NCBI GenBank assembly: GCA_947000775.1
Contig: CAMQGK010000171.1
Location: 422,001-486,000 of the forward strand
DNA length: 64,000 nucleotides
Direction of reading: 5' to 3'
Source: Pterois miles
Taxonomy: Eukaryota; Chordata; Actinopteri; Perciformes; Scorpaenidae
Shown here in pieces: positions 48,350 through 61,188 of the stretch; position 1 is the first letter of the stretch; the number at the start of each line of letters is the position of its first letter. Under the pieces are notes generated by a model, which saw only the letters and a list, made by a program, of their open reading frames with translations, did not search any database and was not told the DNA's origin. The translations under genes were made by a program, and so were the position numbers.

Positions 48350-48928
48350 GTTATGAGGTTATGCCGGCATTTATCTGTCTGTTTGTTTGTCTGTTTGTTT
48401 GTCTGTCTTCAAGATAACTCAAAAACTTATGGACGGATTTTGATGAAATTTTCAGGGTGTGTCGAAAATGTGAAAAGGAAGAACTGATTCAATTTTGGGG
48501 GTCTGGATTCTGGATCACTTTGAAATTTTCGCTAACATTGGGGTAAATGGGACCCAAAAAATTGTTTCTCAATATCTCTGGTAATTGTTGCCCAACGCTC
48601 ATGAAATTTGACTCAGGGATTTACAATGTGTACTTCTATCAAATCCCAAAGGCTGATCCAGATCTGATCCAGATGGCGGATTTTATAGCAATTTATATAA
48701 AAAATGGGGGTACTCTTACATTTTGACCTACTGTGCATTTAATATTAGAGGTAGAGATTTCTAACAAGCAGCATCGTGTAGCTGAGACAATTCTGCATCT
48801 GAAGTATGTCAACGAATTTGATCTAGCTTTAATACTTGAGGAGATAGATCCAGAAGAAACCGCCAGGGGGGAAACTATGGTGCTTGGCGGAGGTCTGCGC
48901 TCTCGGAGTGCTTTTCTAGTTTTTAAAT
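48350..48928 (-). mobile_element. MITE family 'CTCGGAGAGCGCAGACCTCC', copy 2 (intergenic)
   Basis: Inverse of 26560-27142 over nearly the full length: GGACGGATTTTGATGAAATT, GATTTACAATGTGTACTTCT and CTCTCGGAGTGCTTTTCTAG. The distal terminus (TTGGCGGAGG next to GCCGGCA) has been lost here. Confidence 0.88.
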
Positions 48929-49689
48929 GAATTGATTTTGAAAATACATTAAAGGGGACCTATTGTGCTTTTGTGCCTTTTCCCTTTCCTATAATGTGCT
49001 GCTTAGTTTTTCTGCGAAAGTGCAAACCCCAAAGTCCAGGCCATGTCCACAGTTATTTATCAGGAGGGACGACCTCGCTGCCCAGCGTTGGATGGGCTGA
49101 CACTAGACCAACGCTTTCCCTTGTGGGCTGCTGCTCCCAGCTTTCAAACGTTAACCAACATGGCAGCTCATTCAGAAACTTTCTTCTCTTATGTCATGAA
49201 AATAGGTCACCGAAATATGTTCCTGAACACATCTTATGCGATTAATAAGCCATTCAGTTACTGAATCTGTCTTTATTTTGGATCAACAACAGTTAGTTAG
49301 TATTTAGTTTGTAATTTGCATAAAGTAGCGTAGTGGCGGAGAGGCCAGCGTGATGCCCCGTTTTTGAATTGTGTCGCTACGCTACCAGAATGCATTGCAC
49401 GGCTGCATATACAGACAATGAATGGGAAGTGTGGAAAGGAGGGAGGTTGTGGACACGTACTATCACTCTCCCCCACAGAAACACTGCTCCTGAACTGCCT
49501 GAAACGCCCTGATTGAAGTCCTGTCTTTTTCTTCCGTAACATGGTGATGTCACTGAGTAACGCACTTTGCCTAGTGCCTAGTCTGGCACGCCCTCAAACA
49601 AAGCTAGTTCAAGTGGAGCTGGAACGGAGTCACCCATGGTGATAATTTGACCATCAGAGCAAGTGACGTAGTATTAATAGAGTAAGTCT

Positions 49690-49880
49690 GTTCAGGGTGG
49701 GTGGACGAGTCAAACAAACACGAGACTTTCATCCAGGAGGCCAGTGTTCGTGTCCTGTGTGAAGCTAAATGTAACGTTGACTTGTTTAGTCACGTCAGTC
49801 TCGTGACTTGTTATTGTCATCAGAAGTTACCGTCAGCCACGACCATTTCCTAACCCTAGCTAAGTGGTTGTTGCTGTGAA
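49690..49880 (+). repeat. SINE-like dispersed repeat, copy 2
   Basis: Same family and orientation as 2100-2295 and better preserved around CCAGTGTTCGTGTCC. No clear flanking target duplication was identified. Confidence 0.65.
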
Positions 49881-52800
49881 AACAAAAGTTGATTTTTTAA
49901 AAAGGCACTATGCATGTAACGAGCATATGTTGACACGCCGTCCCTGATCTGTCCAGGAGTAACACGAGATGATGCGTCAGTCTCTGATGTCAAAGGGACC
50001 TGACCAAGCGGCCATATTTGACGAGTTGGGAGTGAGAATGTGTTGTTCAGACAGTGGGTGAAAAAAGGTGCTGCAGCACAACCGGTATGAGGAAAGTTTG
50101 CATGTTTTAAACATGTTCTAGTAGAAACCCCAAATACGTAAATAAGTATGCACCTAAAAATAAACATGATAGGTCATCTTTAAAAATGTAAAAGCAACTT
50201 GTGCCTTATATAAAAGATCATCTTCCTCTGTGTTCAATAATACCTCTGCTAAAGCTGTTCAAATGATCGCAGAATCTTATCAGATTGTCGTTCACATATC
50301 ACAAGTTTGAAAATCACAACTGTTACTTGAGGTGGCGGATCGATCAATGCACTATTCCACTGATTCTTTTATTGGCTTCACAATGTAGTCAGTTGATGTG
50401 TGGGCCTAATACCTAATGAGCTGGGATGGGGCCAGTCTAGCGTTTGTGGGATCATGTAACACTTAAAGACACTTCACAGAAGATCTCCATCTGGCCCTGA
50501 ACCAGCCTGAGGAGATCAAGTCAACTACAATAAGTCAGTTTAAACTTGGTTGGTTTGTTAGGTCTGTTAAGTCTGGTTAAATTTAGTATACCGAATATTG
50601 TAGCAATGTTTTTTCCATTACTTGAATGCTTGAAAAAGTTCCTTTGACTGTTAATTTACTAAGTTTGAAACAGTTTGCAAGATTGGTTTTGAAAGGGTCG
50701 TGACAAGGTCACAGACAAAGGTTTCCTCGATCAGTAAAATGTCACTATTTTGCATTTTAATATTTAAAATGTTGTCATATCTGTTTTACACAAATCTCCT
50801 CGAGTTACCATTGAAAAAAATATTCCACAGTAGCAAAGTATATTCCCTCCATTTTATCAGCATCCCATTCAGCATCACAGGGAGCTGGTGCTGTGGCAGT
50901 TGCTATGGCTGTTGTTGCTAGGTAACTAGGGAGTCCAGGAGGCAGGTGCCAGTGAGGTGTGAGGAAGACCACAAAAATCAAGACCCAGTAAACCCACTGA
51001 GATAATCATAATGTAGGTCTCCCTCCAGCCAAAGCAGATTAAGGTGAATTCAAATTTTGTCTTTGTATACTGTGAGGGTCATAAAATATATAATAGAAGA
51101 ATCAGTTTAATACAAAAAGACATCAAGAGGCATTGTTGCAATTTTAAGCTTTTGGTTTAACTTTAACATAGTTTTAAATATACAGCAGTGCTTCTGTCCT
51201 TTTTATTAAAATGAATCTACTCATAGATATAAACATTAATTTTATTTATTACACGTTTTAATATTTTATGTCTATGAATCTACTCTTCTTTTATGTTTTT
51301 TTTTTTTGAATACCCAGGTATATGCTCTTTTCATCTATCTCACACTACAACACAACACTATAGTATTATCAATATCAATAAATCCTATCTTAATTATCAA
51401 TGGATATCCTGGTTTAAAGAAGATCAATCTTTTGACTCTTTTTGACACTTCAGTCATACAGATTTCAGTGTCTCCTTCACAAGATATCCGACACCCATTC
51501 ACATAAAACATCTCTTAACCCTCTGAGACCTGTGATCCCGACCAACTTTACTGTGTTTCAGAGGCTGTAGTAGGTGCAGTTTGAGAGCTAAAGTGAAGGT
51601 ATAGATATCATGTGAGACCATACACATGCAGTTTTAAGCAAAAATCACACCGTTTTTTTGCATGCTGTATAAATTTGTTATTTTCGCTTATTCTAAAATG
51701 GTGTATTTGAATATTTCTGCATACTGGGGTCCCTAAATAGTTTTGGAATTGGGTATCACTGTAAAGCTGAGACTTGTGTGGATCCGATGAGCCCAACTGT
51801 ATTCATGTGAATATTCGTGTATTCGTGATGATGTCAGTCCCCATAATAGCCATTTCATTGTAGTGAGATGTATTTTTTTTATAATTTGACCTCTGTATAG
51901 AATGACCTGTGGTGACCTTGAAACTTGACAGCCACAAACTAGAGACCTAGAGCATCCAGAGGATAGATGGCTTTAGATAGCTTGAAAATAAGGGGGTTTC
52001 TGAGCAGTTTCCAGAACAGAAGTGCTTACCATCCTATCGTTGAATCGAAAAATGCAATTCTTGCAGAAAAGTTTTTGATACCAAATCACAACATGGCTTT
52101 TTTCTATGGTCTCCTCAAAGTCTTGGTGTCTTAATGTGGTGTTTTGGAGGGATTATTGATAATTTTCAGCAGTTCTCAAGTGGTAAAAAATGGTTATTAT
52201 GAGACATAATAGAGCATGATATACTTCAGTCATGAAGACCTTATACACTCTCGCAATTTACTTAAAATAATTAATTACTTGATTTATGTTTATTTCTGAT
52301 TTATGACTAGAACAGCCTGACATACAGCGCAGAGCTGCATCTCAATTTAATCTCCACGTTACCAGCTTTCAGGTGATATAAACATTTCTATGTGACATCT
52401 GCTGCTGACCTGCTATCTCCCCTGAAAGACCCCCTGTACCCCCTAAAAAAGACAAAAACTGGTCTAGGTGGCAAATTCAAAACTGAACTCTCTATTAGGT
52501 CAGTAGCTGGTAATGTTTTTTTTAATAATGAAGCTCATCATGTGGGGGAGTATGATTTCTCAGTCAATGTTTATGGTGATATAATGATGTGTTTAATGAT
52601 TGGCTGTCAGGTCAAGCCACTACCACGTGGAACACCACTAGACCAATGGGCGCTCTCGGGGCGTGGCCAATGTAGCATCGCTACTATCCTGCCATCATGC
52701 TAGCCGAAGAAGTCCTGTGCAACTAGCTTTGCAACTCATGCAATGACACACTGGGACGTTTTTTTTCTGCGTGTAGTACCATTTTTTCATGGACACCGGG

Positions 52801-53019
52801 ATCTAGAAAATGGAAACGACAACGTCTGTGTGAAGGTCGTTGTTTTCTTTGCCAAGAGGAGCCGATAGGACATCCGTCTCGGTTAACTAGCCTGTAAGCT
52901 AGCGCGGCTAACCGTAACATACCCACACTGCCTGCCCTGCCATCACGACCAGCACAAGAGCAGACACCAAGCCAAGTCTACAAGTCGGCGTTTCGACATT
53001 GGAAATTCATACCATCATC
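49881..53019. other. region upstream of dda1; probable old repeat at 51517-52560
   Basis: No gene. The stretch from CCCTCTGAGACCTGTGATCC (about 51519) to about 52560 reads like a long dispersed teleost repeat, but only one copy is in the window so this cannot be confirmed. The 103-codon frame at 52392-52703 lies partly in it. 52600-53019 should hold the dda1 promoter and 5' UTR. Confidence 0.4.
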
Positions 53020-54829
<1,810 letters not shown>

Positions 54830-54854
54830 GTGTGTGTGCGCGTTTGTGTGAGTG

Positions 54855-54877
54855 TGAGAGAGAGAGAGAGAGAGAGA
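54855..54877. repeat. (GA)n tract in dda1 3' UTR
   Basis: About 23 nt of GA starting 26 nt past the dda1 stop. Confidence 0.93.
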
Positions 54878-57221
54878 ATGTGTGTTCTTGCGTATACAGA
54901 GTATAGCCAGTATAAACTAACAAAACAAAGGATAATCCCACCTGAATCAATAATTCTGGCCATTCTTCTTTACTATGAGAGAATGCCTTTTCCTGGCATG
55001 AAATTGAGAGTCACCCACAGAGAATTAGGGGAATTCCTTTCAACAAAGCAGCCATTTATGGTGTAAAGATTGTATGCGTGAAAATTATGTAACCAGAAAA
55101 GTCAGAGTTGGTCACTGGCAGAGCAGAGGAACTTACGAGTATACAGTACGAGTGTTTTTTTTTTTTTACATTTAAGCTGGCTATTCCCTGTGTAGTAGTA
55201 AATGTGTACATGTTTGTATGCATGCTGAGCTGTGGGTGTGTGCTGTACTGTATGTATGAATAGCTGATAAAATGTCTGAGTAGATTTAAGATCAGAAAGG
55301 GACTTTACAGATAAAGTCAGACACTACCCTTGAAAACAGTCTCGTAACTGGTACATGACTTGTGTAGCCGTCTGTCACCTGGAGAGTCTGTCCTGATTTG
55401 TGCAAAGACAACTTTTTGTTACTGTTTTAATTTTATTATATAACTATTATTGTTTATGTATGGCAACGAGCTTCCTGCCAGCCACAGTGCCCGCCCTCTC
55501 GGTTTCACTGCCCACTCTGCAACCACACGGGGGCATTGCGACATTTCGCCACACTGTTTGAATCAACAGAACCAAGACTGCACTGTGAAGAACAGCACAA
55601 AGTAGAAGCAACTCTTCCAGAATCCCCCGTAGATGTGTGTTCATGGTGAATATGCATATCTCACTTCTGGGACTTGCGCTCAGTAGGATAAATGTTGTGT
55701 CGGTGTTTCTGAGAAATATTTTTACATCTAGCACCACCTTCTGGCTAATTGAGGCTAGCAAGAATGGGGTTTTCTGTGAGTCTTAGCTGCTCTTTCATCA
55801 AAGGATGTAAAAGAAAAGAAGGAAAAAGCTGAGCTTAAAGCTAGGGTTGATAATGTTGAGAAACTAGCAAGAGTACGTTAGATTTTATCCAACCTAAAAA
55901 CCCAGGCCAGAGTTGGCAACAATTTTCCAATGAAAGTAGCTAGTTGCGCTAGCTTCCAAAGTCCCTTAATCTAGAGAGAAAGTCGGCAAGTCAGCGACAC
56001 TGACAGTCCGTCGCTTCAGGCCTCCCTCCACCAAAATTATCATTATGAATGTAAACATATAATGAACATAAACTAGGACATAGCTATTGTTAATACTCAC
56101 ATCTGTGAACCTAGCAGCTTGTGGAAGACTCTGGTGATGCCCATTGAGTACACGGGCAGAGTGTGCACAAGTAGGCGGACAGGTAGGCAGGTTTAGATTT
56201 ATTACGGTCCTGGAACAGCCACAGATACCATATTTATTTTATTTTATTTTTCTCATCAGAACATTTGATTTATTAATTGCTCTTAGGGAGTAAAGACAAT
56301 TTGAACAAATATAACAAAAATGTTTTTGGAGAACATTACCAACCCTAGCTTTAAATAGAGAGTTGTGAAATGTAACGTTGGATTTTCAGTTGCACAACAA
56401 GTTAACAGCACAGATAGTGAAGAAAAATACGTACTGTCTGGAAAAGGGAAAAAAAGAATACATTATGATGTGTGTAAATAATTGCCAGTGCCAGAATTAG
56501 TTTATCTAGCGGAGTATCTTTGCATCTGCCTTTTTGTAAAATACATGCCCATGAATAAAATAGAGAAAGATCCATGTGAAAGTAAAGAAAAGAGCCCCGG
56601 TGCCCAGTGGATGTTACCTTGCCTTGCATGTTGATGTTTTCACAACTGGGTATTATACATCTGGACCAGTAATAAAACTTTAGGGGAGTTGGGGCTGTGG
56701 TGGTATGGAAGGTATTAGCCTAGAGGCCTTACAACCTGTCATCATGGTTTGGACCCTTTAGCTCCCCCAGCTCAGGGCTCTGTCTTTGTGACACCCCTGG
56801 ATGTTTTTTGTCTGAGAGCTGGCTTAGATGAACACAGGGGGGTTTAAAGGGGTGTTATATTTTCAGCCATAGAATGCACAATAAGCATGCACAGCAAAGT
56901 GCAGTCGCCATCCTGCCTTGTTCCTGAGCTTCAGTTTGTATTGGTGTCATATACTGTACAACACTGAATAAAGCTTCTTTTTTTTTATCATTGTCACTGC
57001 CCAGCAGAGTCACATTGAAGCCTCCCCTCCTTCCTGTCCTTTTCTCGGTCAATGCTGCAATGTGGGTTGACAGTGTGGTCAGTCATCTTCCTACCTACAG
57101 TGTCTGTTTCTGAAGCGTAAAACCATGTTACGCTTCTGCTCAGATAGACTGTTCTACAACACCCTAAGCCTTTGCCCCGTCTCGTGTGCTAGTTCAGATC
57201 TGTTCTTTTTAGCTTTGCTGA

Positions 57222-57227
57222 AATAAA
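57222..57227 (+). promoter_or_regulatory. candidate distal dda1 polyadenylation signal
   Basis: AATAAA in GAAATAAAACTGG followed by a GT/T-rich stretch (GGGTTTTTTTTGTC) 20-30 nt on, a good match to a canonical cleavage context. Confidence 0.55.
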
Positions 57228-57292
57228 ACTGGATTGAAACTGGGTTTTTTTTGTCATGTGATACTTCTAATAGATGGCTCTACATCCTTGAT

Positions 57293-57722
57293 TCAAAGCA
57301 GCAGTGGGTAGAAATGGAGCAAATATTTATTATTATATGTAAAACAGTCACTGTATCCTGACAGTAGTGTATGAGACGGGTAATCTGAGAAAAAAAAAAA
57401 AAATCACATGTTCCTAATGGCATCTGTAAGATTTCAGAGTTAATTCACAAACTAGGCAGTGCTGATCAAATATGAATCAATATTCTGTTACTGTTATGAA
57501 TATTTCTCTCTGCAGATGTTTTCAGAAACATCTTGTTTCTGTTTAGCAGTAAAATGAGATTTGTGAGCTGGCAGCCATGTTGAGATCTGTTGAGGAACTA
57601 ATAAGCCCCGCCCACCAGCTGGAGCTGGTGAGTGACTGACAGCCGCCTCCGTTGAATGAACAGCCAGTAGGAACGCCTCTCTCTCTGAAATGACCTGTGC
57701 TGTCGTGATTTTTGCAGGGAAC
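57293..57722. mobile_element. fold-back element family, partial copy 4 (after dda1)
   Basis: Begins CAAAGCAGCAGTGGGTAGAA and AATGGAGCAAATATTTATTA, passes through AAATATGAATCAATATTCTG and CAGAAACATCTTG, and stops near GAAATGACCTGTGCTGTCG. One arm is mostly missing. It starts about 65 bp after the likely dda1 polyadenylation signal. Confidence 0.82.
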
Positions 57723-58920
57723 AACACACAAAATGCATTTGAAATAGTTTTATTAACTATTTTTCAGGTCTTACAAAAATATGACAAAATAAATTAAAAG
57801 AAATAAATAATCCCATTTCCCAGTATTTCTCTTTAAAAGATCTTTTTTTTTTGTACAGTGGTACATTGGAAGAGCATATGATGTTCAGTAAGTGAGACTT
57901 CCATGAAGATGTCTTAAACTCATGAGGTTAGGGTCAGGTTTTAATGTAGCTGTGGTGAGGACATTGTTCACATCCACTCTTACAATCCAGAAGAACAAAG
58001 AACATCTACTAAATCCAGTCCTTTTCTACTGGTTTCACATCAGACTGTCTAGCTAAGCCCAAGTCCTTGAAAGACCCGCTGTTGCTTTGGATCATAAATG
58101 ACAGACAGCTGATAAGTCTCAGCTGTCTGAGCTGCTGTCCTTAAACGCCAGAGACGCCTGTGCTGTCTCCGGTATGGGATGCCTCTATGATACCCGGGAT
58201 CTGTTAATTTACTTCAACCAATACCTATTTAAAGACCTCCATATTAACTATGTAGAAGTTGTTGCTGCTTAGAGTGCAAGGATGAAAGAAGTGATGCGTT
58301 GGTTAATGCTATCCATTTCTACCATAAAAATCTGTAAGTTTTCCCTGAATAAGGAGGAACTACATGACCTAAACTGCTGCTGTCATTTCTTTGAAACTGG
58401 CTTCTCATTTTCTACACAGACTTTCAAATTATAATAGATGGACTCTATTGCATCACGGTGTCACTCATCCCTGAAATCCAAAATGCTGCAGTAAAGGAAC
58501 AGGGTTTTGGTTGAATAAGGTTTTGATGAGACTATGCTCAGCTACGCTTACCATCTTGTTCTCCATCATGTTTCCCAACCTGTGATACACAAAGCCTTGC
58601 ACTTCTCTTTTTTTTTACATTTATAATGCACAATGACTTCCAAATATAAAACAGAACAGACAGTAAAATGATACTGTGGCCACACAAATCGACGCCCTGT
58701 CTATTTCCTTATTGCATGTCACGTCAGTAAGATCTTTTTGCCTGTCTATGAAAGTACATTTTTGTGTTTTCTTAAGAAAGGTGGACTATACTTATTGTGA
58801 AGTTGTTTACAGACATGAAAGCAGCAACAAAATATAAAAAAAAAACAGTTTGAAGCCATGATGTCACCATCATGTCACTTCCTAGACTAGACAGATTCTG
58901 TAGCGGTAGCTGGATGAGAT

Positions 58921-59299
58921 TTAGGGCTGTCCCGAATGCCATTTTTTGGGCTTCGAAGCTTTGGTGAGAAATTTTTTAAAGTATTGGAAGCTTCATAGAG
59001 CAGCGCGGCGCAGCAGGCTGACATGTTCTTCTGTGTTTCTGTCCCCATCTACCTTGTTTCAGTGCTGACACCAAACTACTGTACAGACACAACAAACAGC
59101 GATATCTGTCTGAGAATTACTAATAATTAATGTTGAATATGGGATTATTTCTCAGCTGTTTTGGGATTTATACATTATGTTTACATACTGTACTTATATA
59201 TAGAAAGTCAAAAAAAAAAAACAAAGCATTCAAATAGTGATTAGGAGGTTGAATACCATGGCAACGGTCAGAGCTTGGAAGCATTCGGGTCAGCCCTAA
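58921..59299. mobile_element. hAT-like MITE (TAGGGCTG termini), copy between dda1 and ano8
   Basis: Begins TAGGGCTGTCCCGAATGCC and ends GAAGCATTCGGGTCAGCCCTA minus its first base, a clear inverted repeat. Flanking 8-mers ATGAGATT and ATGTGATT agree at 7 of 8, supporting a hAT-type insertion. No coding capacity. Confidence 0.85.
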
Positions 59300-60918
59300 T
59301 GTGATTACTGTAGGGAGATTCTTCACATTAAATATAAGACCGGAGGGAGCTGAGAAAGCTGACTGAAGAGACACAAAGAAAAGATGCATAGAGTCTGGCT
59401 GGGGATAATACAGTGGGATGTGTGCTGCTATAATTCTACATTTCTAGTAATACATGTAAGTCTCCTGCAACTCAGTGTTATTGCCAAAATCCTTGCCAGA
59501 GGTGATGGTGTGGAAATGCATAGATAATGTCTCTGTCTCTCCACCTACATTGTGACGGCCTCTGAAACATTTCCCAGTATCTAATGTCACCATAACAAGT
59601 ATTTCATCCGCACTGTTATATACTTATTACTAGACACCGGTGTTATGGGTCAGTAGTGAATCAGAGCAAGCCGTTCAACAACACATTTTGCTATGCACAA
59701 TGTGCACTCTGGCACCACCTCCTGGAGACCCTGCAGAAATGAAATACCTGTACACGGTAGATGGTGGGCTTTCTTACTACTGTATACCACAAACTGTGGA
59801 TGTACATGAATAACAGAACATACAGTGAACGTACATCTAGGGTTAACAGCATATTCCGAAAAAATACCGCTTTGGTTAAAAAAGGAAATTCCCATCATCA
59901 GCACTGCGATAAAGCAATGCAGCAAATGGTGCGTATAAAAAAGATATGGAGCTCAACATAAATAAGAGCAACTATTGTAAAAAAAAAAAAAAAAAACTGA
60001 ATATTTAGGAAATCCCCAGGGGCAGGTGAGTAGAGAGCATGAACTGCATGAAAGGAGGGAATCAAAACAACCCAGCATTTGCATAATGTTATGAGGCAGG
60101 CTGGTGTCGGTCCTCTCTCCTGCAGAGCCAGACAGGTTTCTAAGCAGGGCGTTAAGGGTTTAGTGCAAATGTTACTTCTTTAACTCTATGTTTGTTTGCC
60201 AAGACTGGTTCCAGTGTGTGGAACGGAGCACCATCTGTGTTTTGTTTAACAAGGCGCTCTACGGGCTTGGATGGAGAACAGCACGCAACAGCTTTCCATG
60301 CTCCATTTCCTCAAAATCACCTTCATCTACTTCTGCTTTTATTTATTTATTTATTTTTGCTTTTTCTCGCCTCTCTTCCACTTGCTCTCTTGGGGAAAAT
60401 ACTGGAACGTGACAGCTCGCCTTACTAAGCTCTTTACTTCTTTTTCGAACAAATCTGCTACTGTCACAGGATGGGAAGACAGCTCAGACGTCACCTCTGC
60501 TTTGAAAATAAAGCTGGTGATACATCAGGGATGTTTATTAAGGGAGGTGTGATGATTGATAAGAAAAAATTCAAATTGATTGATATTGCTTTTCCATTTT
60601 TTTTCGCTTCAATATAAAAGAGAAGGGCCCAAGAATTCCTCACAGTTACAAAAATGAGACTATAGCTAATGATCACTTGTGTTGTGACGGCTAAAAACGG
60701 TCTCAGAAGTTATTTGATGTACCATCTGTGACCCGTTCATACCTCTTTTTTAATCTTGTTCCTCCACAACAGGCTGTTATTTCCTAGAAGTGGGAGGCCA
60801 ACCAGATGCTTACAATTTATGACTTGAAGAAATCAAACACGGCTCTCTGCTTTAAAGGCTTAAAATATTAGAAACGCAGCTCATGCATTTCTTTATGTAT
60901 TGCAGACAAGGAAGGATT

Positions 60919-60925
60919 TGTGTGT

Positions 60926-60961
<36 letters not shown>
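60919..60961. repeat. (GT)n microsatellite downstream of ano8
   Basis: About 42 nt of GT with one TA interruption, 230 bp past the ano8 stop, so probably within its 3' UTR (as CA repeats in the transcript). Confidence 0.95.
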
Positions 60962-60963
<2 letters not shown>

Positions 60964-61188
60964 ATTCAGTCATGATAAGAGGGCTTACGTCTTTCTTATA
61001 GAGCCTTTTTTTTTGTCTCTCAGCAAAAAAAGCAAACCAAAACAACAGTCCCTTCTCATCAGTTTCATCTCTCTGCTTCAAGTACTTCTACATGTAACCT
61101 GTGAGAGCGCAGAAGGTAGGTCAGGCCTCTGCTCACAGTAAACACATCACGTCTTAAGTTGAGATGTAGTTTATTCTCTGTCGAGCTA

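Larger units (their letters stand above)
54830..57245 (+). other. dda1: probable long 3' UTR of dda1
   Basis: About 2.4 kb after the stop with no other gene. It contains a (GA)n tract and several AATAAA hexamers: 56671-56676, 56967-56972 and 57222-57227. The last is followed within 30 nt by a T/GT-rich downstream element, which makes it the best end candidate. The segment 56690-56830 looks like an old dispersed repeat. Extent inferred only. Confidence 0.5.
57723..61188. other. dda1-ano8 convergent spacer and ano8 3' UTR
   Basis: Apart from the hAT-like MITE and the (GT)n tract, no gene is seen. The ano8 3' UTR runs leftward from 61188; candidate AATAAA sites on the minus strand occur at 61171-61176 (very close to the stop) and in the TTTA-repeat at about 60337-60357. 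The true end is unresolved. Confidence 0.4.

Noticed and set aside
52392..52703. 103-codon open frame upstream of dda1
   Set aside because: Lies in a probable dispersed repeat, no recognised motif, starts without clear context.
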